Shown here: in pieces, positions 31,211-40,578 of the stretch | Numbering within the stretch: the first letter of the stretch is position 1 | Layout of the letters: each line of letters begins with the position of its first letter | NCBI RefSeq assembly: GCF_016772475.1 | Contig: NZ_CP068595.1 | Coordinates: 2,046,001-2,110,000, forward strand | DNA length: 64,000 nt | Direction of reading: 5' to 3' | From: Paenibacillus sonchi | GTDB lineage: Bacteria; Bacillota; Bacilli; Paenibacillales; Paenibacillaceae | Notes under the pieces: generated by a model | Told to the model about the DNA's origin: nothing | What the model saw: the letters and a program-made list of their open reading frames with translations, nothing else | Database searches by the model: none | Made by a program: the position numbers and the translations under genes

Positions 31211-32746
31211 ATGAGGTTAAAAAAATGGTTTGGCACGACGACGACAGCGGTATTGGTATCGTCACTGATGTTGGCCGGCTGCGGCGGAGGCAATACGAAG
31301 ACTGGCGGCAATGAGGGGAGTTCTGGAGCGAATGCGGAAAGCGCTGCACCTGCACCGAAGGAAACGGTGACGTTGAAGGCTTATTTTCCGGGGGATAAAC
31401 CGGTAGGCTTTGACGATGTGCTGCAGGCGGTCAACGACAAATTGAAAAAGGACAACGTTGGAGCGGCCTTGAATATCAATTTCCTGCCGTGGTCCGATTA
31501 CGGGAATGCGGTATCGGTGAAGATGTCTGCCGGGGAAGACTTCGATATGTATTTGGATGCCCCGTGGTTATCCATGAATCAGATGATCGACGGCAATTCT
31601 TTAAAGGAACTGGATGCCGAGGTGGCCAAACGTCCGGAGCTAAAAGCATCCATTCCCGATGAAATGTGGGAATATAACAAATTCGAAGGAAAAATTATGG
31701 GGATTCCGCTTGGTACCACCCAAGGCCAGCTATATGGCCTTCTGATCCGCAAAGATTTGCGCGAGAAATACGGACTTCCCGAGTTGAAAACGCTCGACGA
31801 TCTGGAGAAATTTTTGTATACGGTCAAGGAAAACGAGAAGGATGTCAAGCCCTTCGTCCTTAACGGCATCAAAGCCGATAAACTTCCGTTTATCCTGAGC
31901 GACTCCGCTAATCTGGCGCTCGATGAAGTGCTCGAAATCGGTGTCAACATGTTCGCATATTCAACTAAGGACAAGAAAGTAGTCGGTCAATGGGCAAGCC
32001 CGATGATTGCCGATGGTTATGAACGCGTCACCAAATACTACAAGGACGGCATCATTTCCAAAAATATCGCGCAGGAGCAAAATGCAGAAACACTGTTCAA
32101 GCAAGGCAAATATGCGGCCACCTATTATGCGGCGGATGGTGTGGAAGGATTGAAATATTCGGAAATGCTGCAAGACGGCAGCGACAAGCTTGAGATTTTC
32201 ATTCCGAACGGTGATAAGGCCAAGCCGTATACCGCTTTCCAGCAATGGAATTTCCTGTGCATCCCGGCTTCATCGCAGCACGCCGATTTAGCTCTGGACG
32301 TAGTCAATTGGATGTCCATTAAGGAAAACCACGATTTGATGGAATACGGCATTCAAGGGAAGGACTGGGAACCTGTCGGCGATTCGAGCTATAAGGTGCT
32401 GTCCAAATATTCATTCCCGGGCTATGTGCTGACCTGGCGGCCAACGTTGAACCGTACGCCGGACACGATGATGAAGGATGACAAGAAGTGGTTCGACTTC
32501 TCCACCAACCCGGCCAATTTCACGCTTAGTCCAACGGCGGGCTTCAACTTTAACGCTGAAAAGGTGAAGACGGAATATGCCAAAATTACTCCGCTTCACG
32601 ATTCGATCTTCCTGCCGCTTAGCCAAGGCGTGCTGCCTGCCGATCAAGGCAAGAAGACGCTGGAGAAAAAAATGGCGAGCCTCGGCGGACAAAAAGTGAT
32701 CGATGAAATTCAGGCGCAAATCGACGCCGTCACATCCGGTAAATAA
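31211..32746 (+). CDS. Extracellular sugar-binding lipoprotein of the ABC transporter
   Basis: A 511-aa solute-binding protein. The signal peptide ends in the lipobox LMLAGCGGG (lipidated Cys near residue 23), followed by a Gly/Ser/Ala-rich flexible linker. The mature part has the two-lobe fold of the large LplA-type binding proteins, with KAYFPGDKP and QWNFLCIPASSQHADLALD-type blocks. Anchored outside the membrane, it delivers oligosaccharides to the two preceding permeases. GGGAGGG precedes the ATG. Confidence 0.92.
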   Translation: MRLKKWFGTTTTAVLVSSLMLAGCGGGNTKTGGNEGSSGANAESAAPAPKETVTLKAYFPGDKPVGFDDVLQAVNDKLKKDNVGAALNINFLPWSDYGNAVSVKMSAGEDFDMYLDAPWLSMNQMIDGNSLKELDAEVAKRPELKASIPDEMWEYNKFEGKIMGIPLGTTQGQLYGLLIRKDLREKYGLPELKTLDDLEKFLYTVKENEKDVKPFVLNGIKADKLPFILSDSANLALDEVLEIGVNMFAYSTKDKKVVGQWASPMIADGYERVTKYYKDGIISKNIAQEQNAETLFKQGKYAATYYAADGVEGLKYSEMLQDGSDKLEIFIPNGDKAKPYTAFQQWNFLCIPASSQHADLALDVVNWMSIKENHDLMEYGIQGKDWEPVGDSSYKVLSKYSFPGYVLTWRPTLNRTPDTMMKDDKKWFDFSTNPANFTLSPTAGFNFNAEKVKTEYAKITPLHDSIFLPLSQGVLPADQGKKTLEKKMASLGGQKVIDEIQAQIDAVTSGK

Positions 32747-32778
32747 CAGCACTAAAAATACTGAAAGAGGTATTTCAC

Positions 32779-33825
32779 ATGAACATAAAACGCAGCGCGC
32801 AAAATCCTGTTATACGGATCGAGGACGTTGCCCCCTCCCGCCCCGACTTTCGAGTGCTGGGTGTGTTTAATGCAGGCGTTGCGCAGTTTAGGGATGAAAT
32901 TATCCTTTTACTGCGCATTGCGGAAGCGCCGTTATCGGACCGGGCGGACGAAGTGCTCGTCCCCCGGCTGAATGAAGCGGGTACCGATGTCCTTGTAGAG
33001 CGCTACGACAAGACCGATCCGGGGTATGATTTCTCCGACTCGCGCTTCATAGCAAGGGACGGACAAACGGTCATGCTCACATCCTTATCCCATCTCCGGG
33101 TGGCGCGAAGCAAAGACGGCATTCATTTCGACGTCGAGCCGCAGCCGGCCTTGTTTCCGGAGCACGCTCTGGAAGCGTGGGGAATTGAAGATCCGCGCGT
33201 GACCCAAATCGGAGACATCTATTATATCACTTACAGCTCTGCCTCCGCCCGCGGCGTTGGCGCCGGCCTGGCGGAGACCCGGGATTTTCGGACATTCAAG
33301 CGCCGCGGACTTATGCTGGCTCCCGAAAATAAGGATGTCATGATCTTCCCGGATAAAATTAACGGCAAATACTACGCTTTGCACCGTCCGGTGCCGAAGT
33401 CGTTCGGCTCACCCGAGATGTGGATCGCCGAATCGCCCGATCTCGACCATTGGGGGAACCATCGCTTCCTGATGGGGCTAAGCGAACAAGGCTGGGATTC
33501 GGCCCGTATGGGCGGCGGGGCGGTTCCGATTCGAACCGAACGCGGCTGGCTTGCGCTGTACCACGGAGCGGACAGCAAGCATCGCTATTGTATGGGCGCG
33601 GTGCTGCTTGATTTGGATAACCCTGCCAAGGTGATCGCAAGATCCCGTGTACCCGTATTGGAGCCGGAAGCTGCCTATGAGGTGAATGGATTTTTCGGCA
33701 AGGTCGTGTTTTCGTGCGGAGCCCTGCTGCTGGATCAAACGGTCCGCATGTATTATGGTGCCGCGGACGAAGTGATGGCAGTGGCGGACATACCGCTAGA
33801 GGATATATATAATACGCTTTTGTAA
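32779..33825 (+). CDS. GH130-family beta-mannoside phosphorylase or hydrolase
   Basis: A 348-aa five-bladed beta-propeller enzyme of glycoside hydrolase family 130. The acid/base region is in WGIEDPRVT near residue 138. HRP (ALHRPVPKSF), SPEMWIAESPDLDHWG and the phosphate-binding-type GGGAVPIRTERGWLALYHG segment (short extracts) are characteristic. Most members phosphorolyse beta-mannosidic bonds and release mannose-1-phosphate; some are hydrolases. There is no signal peptide, so it acts on imported oligosaccharides. Its position between the transporter and a secreted polysaccharide lyase points to a mannose-containing polymer. The exact linkage is not readable. Confidence 0.88.
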   Translation: MNIKRSAQNPVIRIEDVAPSRPDFRVLGVFNAGVAQFRDEIILLLRIAEAPLSDRADEVLVPRLNEAGTDVLVERYDKTDPGYDFSDSRFIARDGQTVMLTSLSHLRVARSKDGIHFDVEPQPALFPEHALEAWGIEDPRVTQIGDIYYITYSSASARGVGAGLAETRDFRTFKRRGLMLAPENKDVMIFPDKINGKYYALHRPVPKSFGSPEMWIAESPDLDHWGNHRFLMGLSEQGWDSARMGGGAVPIRTERGWLALYHGADSKHRYCMGAVLLDLDNPAKVIARSRVPVLEPEAAYEVNGFFGKVVFSCGALLLDQTVRMYYGAADEVMAVADIPLEDIYNTLL

Positions 33826-33830
33826 AAGGT

Positions 33831-33859
33831 TGAAGGCAGTGTGAACTGCCTTCTTCAAT
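33831..33859 (+). terminator. Hairpin after the GH130 gene
   Basis: GAAGGCAG-TGTGAA-CTGCCTTC within TTGAAG...CTTCAA, with no clear T-run. It may attenuate or process the transcript before the lyase gene. Confidence 0.45.
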
Positions 33860-33868
33860 CCATAAAAA

Positions 33869-33882
33869 GGAAAGCGCTATCA
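33869..33882 (+). promoter_or_regulatory. Candidate CcpA cre site before the PL8 lyase gene
   Basis: GGAAAGCGCTATCA matches the cre consensus TGWAARCGYTWNCW at 13 of 14 positions (first T is G). It lies 35 bases before the lyase start. Carbon catabolite repression of the secreted lyase is likely. Confidence 0.6.
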
Positions 33883-33916
33883 ACAACGATTTAAGTTTAG
33901 ATGAGCAAAGGAGCGC

Positions 33917-36900
33917 ATGTGCATGGGTGACAAAAAGCAAAGGTTTGTAATGAGGTGGACATGTCTTGTTATGGTTTGTTCAATGATATCGTCCATATGG
34001 TTATATTCGCCTGCATCGGCGAGCACTTCCGGGACGGCGGACGCTTCGCAAGAGATTGCTGAAATGAAATTGATGAAAAACCGGATTGTTGATTTTTACG
34101 TCTCCAAAGATATCATAAACGACGGAACGAACGGCCGGGTCGAATGGACCTTCAAATCACAGGCTGGCACTTACTTATCCAGTCAAAATGCTAATGGAAG
34201 CTGGGGGGATGTAGATTACGCGAGTACAACCTCCAGCGCCAACGGGAGAGCCTGGTCGCCCTACCTTGCATTAGACCGGATGCAGTCGATGGCCCAGGCG
34301 TTTGCTGACCCGAATGGTCCATACTATCATAATGAAACCCTGTTAGGAGGTATTCAAAAGGGGCTGGACTATTGGTTTACGGTAAAACCGACTTCAACCA
34401 ACTGGTGGGAGACCGGAATCGGCAAACAATTAAGATTGGGAAAAATCGCGCTTTTATGTGAAGGCTATTTAACTGCAGAGCAAGTTTCCAATATTATCGG
34501 CACGTTAGACAGCAGCCCGCACACTGTCGATGGAGCCAACTCGTCCTGGTACAATCAAAATTATATGATCCGCGGCTTATTGCTGGAGGATGCCCAAAAC
34601 GTCCGGAACGCTGTGGAAGCGTTTAACGTGCTGTCGAATGTGACGACGACTGTGACGGGAATCCAGTCGGATATGTCCTTTTTTATGCATGGCAAAACGA
34701 ATTATACGACGGGCTATGGAAGAAGCTTTGCCAGAGATATGTCATTCTGGGCGTACATTACCTCGGATACCGCTTTCTCTTACAGTGAGGCGGCGATTGA
34801 TTCCTTATCGTCCTACCTGCTGGACGGCACCAGGTATCTCGTGAGAGGCGATGTTGCTGATCTGGGTATGGGGATGAATGGACCCGATTGGCCGGATTAT
34901 GCGAGCGCGGCTTTGACCTTCTATGAAGACCCGCTGCAGTGGATGCAGGTGGCCAATCCGAAGCGGGCTGGGGAGTTTAAGAGTTTTCTTGACAATATCC
35001 GCAGCTTCGGCACGAACACGAGCAACGGACTGGACGCCAACAACATAACGCAATGGCAGACGCTGGTCTCCTCCCATATGCGAAATGATTATGGAATTAC
35101 GGTCAAGATGTCTTCCAAAACGGTCAAAGGCGGCGAATGGAGAACCATTAATCCCAGCGGATATAACCTGTTGTACTGGACACCGCAAGGAGCCACTGCC
35201 ATTCAGAGAACCGGCGACGAATACAGACCCGTGTACCCGCTGATGGACTGGGCTCATGTTCCTGGCACGACGGCTCCGTACGTACCTACGAAGGATGGGA
35301 ATTTCAACAATCCCAAAACGTTTGTAGGCGGCGTGACCAATGAGCGTTATGGAGCCACCGCGTTTGATTTTAACAAGCTGAGTACAAGCGGCAAAAAAGG
35401 CTACTTTTTTTTCGATGATGAGATGGTGGCGCTAGGCGCAGGCATCGCTTCGACGAATGCCGCACCGGTCCACACGACATTGAACCAAAGTCTGGCGGTA
35501 GGCGATGTGCTCGTAGACGGCGAGGTAATGGCGGACGGAACGAAGCAAGCTAACGGGCGCTGGGCCTATAATGATAAGGTCGGCTATGTTTTCCCGAATC
35601 CGACGGATTTTCAAGTGAAGCGGGAGACGAAGACCGGACAATGGAGCGACGTCATCACAGGAAGTTCAACGGAGCCGATCACGAAGCCGATTTTTTCGAT
35701 TTGGCTCGATCATGGCGTGAAACCGGCAGACGCTTCCTATCAGTACATCGTATTGCCAAACAAAACCCCCGAAGAGGTCGGCAGCTACGCGAGCGGGAAC
35801 CCGATCCGTATTCTTTCGAATACACCATCGGTTCAGGCTGTCCGGCATAATTCTCTTGGCATCGCGGAATTGCTGTTCTATCAACCAGGGACGGTGACGG
35901 TAAGGGACGGCTTGACGGTCACCGTTGATAATCCGTCCATGGTGATCATTGACGAATCCGTGACACCTGCCCGCATCTCGGTCGCTAATCCCGAAACCCC
36001 GGGGATTACAGTGAACGTAACGCTGAACCGGGACGGAGAAAAGACCACGACAACCTATAGATTAGGCAAGGATACTTTTACCGGCCGAAGCATGACCCTA
36101 AACGAGGGTACCGCTAGCGACGACAGCGGGTTCGATCTCGCTTACAGTAAAGGCGCGACCGCTTCCTCCAGCCAAGGCAAGCAATTTGCCTCGAATGCTA
36201 CGGATCTATACAGAAGTTCCTATTGGAGTTCAAACGCTTCAGACAAAGAATGGATTTATGTTGATCTGCAAGATCAATATACGATCAATAAAGTTAGGCT
36301 AAATTGGGAGAAGGCGTACGGGAAAAGCTATAAAATTCAAGTATCCGACGATGCTGTCACCTGGACGGACGTCTATACAACTTCCATGGGGGACGGCGGA
36401 ATCGACGACATTTCTTTCGGCAAGGTCAGTGCCAGGTTCGTCCGGATGCTGGGGGTTCAGCAGGGAACCGGAGACGGCTACTCGCTCGCTGAATTTAACG
36501 TATATGAAGCGTTGGCACCCAATCTCGCCGAAGGCAAGCCGGTAACGGCAAGCTCGGCCAGAGCCGCCGACGTGTCGCCCGGGAATGCGGTCGATGGCTC
36601 ATTGACGACCCGTTGGGGATCTAACTATGCCGATCCGCAGTGGATTTACGTCGATCTTGGCACCAGCCAGCCCATTGCGAAGGTCATGCTGCATTGGGAA
36701 AGTGCCTATGGGAAGGAGTACCAAATCCAGGTTTCCGACAACACGGCGGACTGGACGACAGTCTACAGCACCGCAACCGGAGACGGCGACATCGACGATA
36801 TCTCCTTCGAACCGGTGAATGCAAGATATGTCCGGATGTATGGCACGAAAAGAGCGACCACGTACGGCTACTCGCTCTGGGAATTTAAAGTGTATGGTAC

Positions 36901-38770
36901 AGAGAACGTACAAAAGGTTCCCGCCCGGATCGAACTTCAAGCAACACCGTCTTCCGTGACGGTTGGAAGTAAAGTGTCCGTGACGGGAGTCGTCTACGAC
37001 GGCGGCGACCTTCCGGTCCCCGGTGTGGAGGTCGAAATCGCGGCTGCATCGGGCAGTATCGAAACAGCTAAAGCAGTAACGGACACGAACGGCCGGTTCA
37101 GCACGGTCTTTACGGCGCCGTCCGCAGCCGGAGACGTGACGATCGCGGTCGTCCTCCCTGCAAGTCCGTCCGTGACGGATACGGTTACCGTGTCCGTGAA
37201 CCCGGTCGTACAAGTGCCCGCCCGAATTGAACTTCAAGCAACGCCGTCTTCCGTGACATCCGGAGGCAAAGTGTCCGTTACGGGAGCCGTCTACGACGGC
37301 GACGATCTTCCGGTCTCCGGCGTAGAGGTTGAGATCGCGGCTGCATCGGGCAGCATCGAAACTGCTAAAGCAGTAACGGACGCGAACGGCCGGTTCAGCA
37401 CGGTCTTTACAGCGCCGTCTGCTGCCGGAGAAGTGACGATTACGGCAGTCTTGACCGCGAATCCGTCCGTGAGAGGGACGACTGCCGTTTACGTAGATGG
37501 GGTCGTACAAGTGCCCGCCCGGATCGAACTCCAGGAGGCACCGTCTGCCGTGATGGTCGGAGACAACGTGTCCGTGACGGGAGTCGTCTACGACAGCGGC
37601 GATCTACCGGTCCCGGGCGTGGAGGTCGAAATCGCGGCTTCGTCAGGCAGCATCAAAACTGCTAAAGTTGTAACGGATGCGAACGGCCGGTTCAGCACGG
37701 TCTTTACAGCGCCGTCTGCTGCCGGAGAAGTGACGATTACGGCAGCCTTGACCGCGAGTCCGACGGTAACGGATACGATTACCGTTTCCGTAATTAAGGC
37801 TATACAAGTACCCGTTCTAATTGAACTTCAGGCGACGCCGTCTGCTGTGACGGTCGGAGACAACGTGTCCATTGGTGGAATCGTCTACGACGGCGACAAT
37901 CTTCCGGTCTCCGGCGTGGAGGTCGAAGTCGCGGCTTCGTCGGGCAGCATCCAAACTGCTAAAGCAGTAACGGACGCGAACGGCCGGTTCAGCACGGTCT
38001 TGACGGCACCATCCGCAGCCGGAGAAGTGACGATTACGGCCGTCTTAACCGCGAATCCGTCCGTTACGGGGAAAATAAACGTTTCCGTAAACGAGCGTTC
38101 AAACGGCGGAAGTGAGGGAAGCGGAGGCAATTCGGGAGGAGGAGCTCCCGTGACTCCGCCGGTAACACCTAATGTTCCGAAGGATGATCCAAAAGATGGT
38201 CCGGTAACGCCGGCCATTCCGGTCCCCGGCCATGCCTTTGCGGATATTGGCGGTCATTGGGCCGAAGCCAATATCCTGGAAGCAGAAAAGAAGGGAATTA
38301 TCACAGGTTATACGGACGGTTCGTTCCGCCCCGATCGCACGGTGACGCGCGCTGAATTCGCGGTGATGCTCGCGAAAGCGCTGAAGCTTCAGAATGAAGA
38401 AGCAGTCCTGTCCTTCAAGGACGCGGACCGTATTGGGCAGTGGGCCCGGACAGCCGTTGCCCGAGCCGTAAGCTTGGGTCTTATCCAGGGCGATAAGAAC
38501 AGTAACTTCCGCCCAGATGCGCCCATGACGAGATCGGAAATGGCCGTAATGCTGGCGAGAGCATTAAACCTCGTACCCGATGCCCGTTCCGCCGGCTTCG
38601 CGGATGACCGCGACATACCGGTCTGGGCTGTCGGAGCGGCAGCCGAGATGAAGAAGCTGGGGATCATGCAGGGTAAGGGCAACAACAGCTTCTTCCCGAA
38701 AAATGCCGCGACGAGAGCGGAAACGGTCACGGTTCTGCTCAGGATGCTGGAAGCCAAGGATCAAGAATAA
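33917..38770 (+). CDS. Cell-surface polysaccharide lyase family 8 protein with F5/8C, Ig-like and SLH domains
   Basis: A 1617-aa secreted enzyme. Order: signal peptide (1-35); PL8 catalytic module (about 50-730) with an alpha/alpha toroid; two discoidin/F5-8C sugar-binding domains (738-865, 866-994); four near-identical Ig/invasin-like repeats of about 99 aa (1000-1392); a Gly/Pro linker; three SLH domains (1438-1613) that bind pyruvylated wall polymer. N208, H258 and Y267 reproduce the spacing of the PL8 catalytic triad (N349-H399-Y408 in pneumococcal hyaluronate lyase). It should cleave a uronate-containing polymer by beta-elimination; hyaluronan, chondroitin and xanthan are known PL8 substrates. 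The downstream GH130 neighbour makes a mannose/glucuronate polymer such as xanthan attractive (inference). AAGGAG precedes ATG 33917; ATG 33923 is an alternative. Confidence 0.9.
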   Translation: MCMGDKKQRFVMRWTCLVMVCSMISSIWLYSPASASTSGTADASQEIAEMKLMKNRIVDFYVSKDIINDGTNGRVEWTFKSQAGTYLSSQNANGSWGDVDYASTTSSANGRAWSPYLALDRMQSMAQAFADPNGPYYHNETLLGGIQKGLDYWFTVKPTSTNWWETGIGKQLRLGKIALLCEGYLTAEQVSNIIGTLDSSPHTVDGANSSWYNQNYMIRGLLLEDAQNVRNAVEAFNVLSNVTTTVTGIQSDMSFFMHGKTNYTTGYGRSFARDMSFWAYITSDTAFSYSEAAIDSLSSYLLDGTRYLVRGDVADLGMGMNGPDWPDYASAALTFYEDPLQWMQVANPKRAGEFKSFLDNIRSFGTNTSNGLDANNITQWQTLVSSHMRNDYGITVKMSSKTVKGGEWRTINPSGYNLLYWTPQGATAIQRTGDEYRPVYPLMDWAHVPGTTAPYVPTKDGNFNNPKTFVGGVTNERYGATAFDFNKLSTSGKKGYFFFDDEMVALGAGIASTNAAPVHTTLNQSLAVGDVLVDGEVMADGTKQANGRWAYNDKVGYVFPNPTDFQVKRETKTGQWSDVITGSSTEPITKPIFSIWLDHGVKPADASYQYIVLPNKTPEEVGSYASGNPIRILSNTPSVQAVRHNSLGIAELLFYQPGTVTVRDGLTVTVDNPSMVIIDESVTPARISVANPETPGITVNVTLNRDGEKTTTTYRLGKDTFTGRSMTLNEGTASDDSGFDLAYSKGATASSSQGKQFASNATDLYRSSYWSSNASDKEWIYVDLQDQYTINKVRLNWEKAYGKSYKIQVSDDAVTWTDVYTTSMGDGGIDDISFGKVSARFVRMLGVQQGTGDGYSLAEFNVYEALAPNLAEGKPVTASSARAADVSPGNAVDGSLTTRWGSNYADPQWIYVDLGTSQPIAKVMLHWESAYGKEYQIQVSDNTADWTTVYSTATGDGDIDDISFEPVNARYVRMYGTKRATTYGYSLWEFKVYGTENVQKVPARIELQATPSSVTVGSKVSVTGVVYDGGDLPVPGVEVEIAAASGSIETAKAVTDTNGRFSTVFTAPSAAGDVTIAVVLPASPSVTDTVTVSVNPVVQVPARIELQATPSSVTSGGKVSVTGAVYDGDDLPVSGVEVEIAAASGSIETAKAVTDANGRFSTVFTAPSAAGEVTITAVLTANPSVRGTTAVYVDGVVQVPARIELQEAPSAVMVGDNVSVTGVVYDSGDLPVPGVEVEIAASSGSIKTAKVVTDANGRFSTVFTAPSAAGEVTITAALTASPTVTDTITVSVIKAIQVPVLIELQATPSAVTVGDNVSIGGIVYDGDNLPVSGVEVEVAASSGSIQTAKAVTDANGRFSTVLTAPSAAGEVTITAVLTANPSVTGKINVSVNERSNGGSEGSGGNSGGGAPVTPPVTPNVPKDDPKDGPVTPAIPVPGHAFADIGGHWAEANILEAEKKGIITGYTDGSFRPDRTVTRAEFAVMLAKALKLQNEEAVLSFKDADRIGQWARTAVARAVSLGLIQGDKNSNFRPDAPMTRSEMAVMLARALNLVPDARSAGFADDRDIPVWAVGAAAEMKKLGIMQGKGNNSFFPKNAATRAETVTVLLRMLEAKDQE
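36919..38090 (+). repeat. Four tandem Ig-like coding repeats of about 297 bp
   Basis: Units start near 36919, 37216, 37513 and 37810, each beginning VPxRIELQ and containing AVTDANGRFSTVFTAPSAAG. Long nearly identical nucleotide blocks (for example around GCGAACGGCCGGTTCAGCAC) show recent duplication. The region can expand or contract by recombination and is prone to assembly collapse. Confidence 0.85.
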
Positions 38771-38806
38771 AAAATGGATGTGGCTGGTCCAATATGGAGG
38801 TTCAGC

Positions 38807-38834
38807 AGAGACACCTTAACCGGTGTCTCTTTTT
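38807..38834 (+). terminator. Terminator of the PL8 gene
   Basis: AGAGACACC/GGTGTCTCT hairpin followed by TTTTT. Confidence 0.88.
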
Positions 38835-38966
38835 CATGTTTCACGCCACAAATCATCCTTATATTTCCCGCAGAAACGCCTGTCTGACAAAATGCTTTGA
38901 CAGTGATTTCGTGGTGTGGGAGTATTGCTATATATTATTCCAATATCTCTTAAAGGAGTTGTTAGG

Positions 38967-39929
38967 GTGTCAGCCGGCCTGGAGGAGTTCTCTATAAAAC
39001 AAACATTTATGGACAGCTTGATAAATGATTCTCTTACGAAGCTGCAAACCATTCCGAAAAGCGATTTGCATAATCACGCCGGACGCGGTGGGACCATTCA
39101 ATATATCGGTGAATGGGCCAACATTCAAATTCAGCCGCCTTCAAAACCCTTTCAATCTTTGCATGGAATGCAGAAGTGGTTTGATGAACATATAAAATGC
39201 CATTGTCCCGGTATTCATGGCTATTTGAAACGTATCGAGGCTTCCTTTGTTCAGGCGGCCGGGGATCACATAGAGAAATTGGCGTTAAGCTTCGGGATCG
39301 ATGAGATTGATTCATTGGGAGGGATGGAACATTTTTCGCGGATAATTAATGATCTTCATCGCAGTTTTGCACCTGAAACTCGATTTCTACCGGAACTGGC
39401 TTTGGATCGGGCCTGCAATATTGATGAAGTTTACGGACGGATGGATGAACTATTGGCTTTCCGGTGGTTTCGGTCTATCGATATTTGCGGTAATGAATTT
39501 GCTCAGCCCATTGCATGCTTCAAATCCATCTACAGAGCCGCAAATTCAGCGGGCCTGATTCTAAAAGCTCACGTGGGGGAATTTGGAGCTGCTGATGATG
39601 TCAGGGAGGCCGTTGAGGAACTGGAGCTTCAAGAGGTCCACCATGGGATCGCGGCAGCCCGCTCGCCTCAGATTATGAGGTGGCTGTCCGATCATAATAT
39701 TCAATTAAATGTCTGTCCAACAAGCAATATTATGCTTGGTGTGGCAGAGAATTACGGCAGACATCCAATTCGCAAGCTCTATGATTTTGGAATTCCGGTG
39801 ACAATTAATACGGATGATCTGTTGATTTTTAATCAAAGCGTTTCTCAGGAGTATATGAATCTGTACAAATCCGGATCAATAACCGCAGAGGAACTAAATA
39901 AAATCCGTCTGACAGGTCTTAAAGAGTAA
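38967..39929 (+). CDS. Adenosine-deaminase-family protein
   Basis: A 320-aa amidohydrolase. Metal-binding His35 and His37 are in SDLHNHAGRGG; later come the catalytic HVGEFG, HHGIAAA and NTDDLLIF blocks in the order of the adenosine/AMP deaminase family. It should hydrolyse the amino group of an adenine-type nucleoside, but the HxH context and sequence deviate enough that another substrate is possible. I chose GTG 38967 (MSAGLEEF), 8 bases after AAAGGAG; the in-frame ATG at 38916 has no ribosome site. It is a single gene with its own terminator. Confidence 0.8.
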   Translation: MSAGLEEFSIKQTFMDSLINDSLTKLQTIPKSDLHNHAGRGGTIQYIGEWANIQIQPPSKPFQSLHGMQKWFDEHIKCHCPGIHGYLKRIEASFVQAAGDHIEKLALSFGIDEIDSLGGMEHFSRIINDLHRSFAPETRFLPELALDRACNIDEVYGRMDELLAFRWFRSIDICGNEFAQPIACFKSIYRAANSAGLILKAHVGEFGAADDVREAVEELELQEVHHGIAAARSPQIMRWLSDHNIQLNVCPTSNIMLGVAENYGRHPIRKLYDFGIPVTINTDDLLIFNQSVSQEYMNLYKSGSITAEELNKIRLTGLKE

Positions 39930-39989
39930 CAACTGGTGAAGCTCACCCAGTTCACAAAGACCAGCGAAGAGTCAGCCTATACAAATGCA

Positions 39990-40026
39990 AAAAGCGATGA
40001 GGGATAAAATTCTCGTCGTTTTTTTT
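39990..40026 (+). terminator. Terminator after the adenosine-deaminase-like gene
   Basis: Stem AGCGATGAG/CTCGTCGTT with two G-T pairs, then a run of eight or more T. Confidence 0.8.
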
Positions 40027-40080
40027 GTGTAAGCGCTGTTAAAGGTTGTTGGTTTTAAAACCTGCCATTGGTTTATTGAA

Positions 40081-40527
40081 CTAATCTTTAAGTTTATCAA
40101 TTAGAGCTAGTATTCGTCTATTCTTTGTTTCTTCCTTTTTAGCGAGTTCAATATAATTAATCTGCTCTCGCTTAATATAATCAGGCTGCGTTAGGAATGT
40201 ATCTAAAATGTGGTGCTCTTCGAGGTTTTTAGTAATGTAATCCGGCACAACAATATTACGGCTGTGCTCACATTTCTTAAGTATTACATGGAGTCTATCA
40301 CCGAGCTCTTTTTGTACGGCTCTTCGAATAAATTCATTATAAACAAAATAATGCCCGTTCTTGGATGGTAACAACGTATGGTCAAACTCGTGCCCGTCAA
40401 CGGAGATTTGAATAGATACTTTACCATTAGTATTGAATAACTCTCTTACCGTATATGGGAAATAAACTACTTTCCATTTCATTTTACCTTCCAGCAGCTG
40501 TATCTCACTATCGAATTCATAAACCAT
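40081..40527 (-). CDS. DUF1905/YdeI-type protein
   Basis: A 148-aa protein. The first 90 residues resemble the DUF1905 beta-barrel (GKMKWKVVYFPYTVRELF, GHYFVYNEFIRRAV) and the C-terminal 50 the YdeI/OmpD-associated helical segment (PDYIKREQINYIELAKKEET, partly). Such proteins are associated with resistance to cationic peptides in some bacteria, but the mechanism is not known. I chose ATG 40527, 10 bases after GAGGAG; the GTG at 40539 lies inside the ribosome site. It is convergent with the deaminase-like gene. Confidence 0.7.
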   Translation of the reverse strand: MVYEFDSEIQLLEGKMKWKVVYFPYTVRELFNTNGKVSIQISVDGHEFDHTLLPSKNGHYFVYNEFIRRAVQKELGDRLHVILKKCEHSRNIVVPDYITKNLEEHHILDTFLTQPDYIKREQINYIELAKKEETKNRRILALIDKLKD

Positions 40528-40578
40528 ATGGAATAACACTCCTCATTGTAAAGAAGCTAATTTCGATCACTAACGTTA

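Noticed and set aside
36919-38090. CRISPR array or DNA satellite because of a regular 297-bp period
   Set aside because: The period is a multiple of three within one reading frame and encodes Ig-like domains. No CRISPR-like spaced short repeats were found anywhere in the window.
40023-40040. cre-like sequence TGTAAGCGCTGTTA after the deaminase-like gene
   Set aside because: Two mismatches and located in a terminator region at the 3' end of a gene, not near a promoter.
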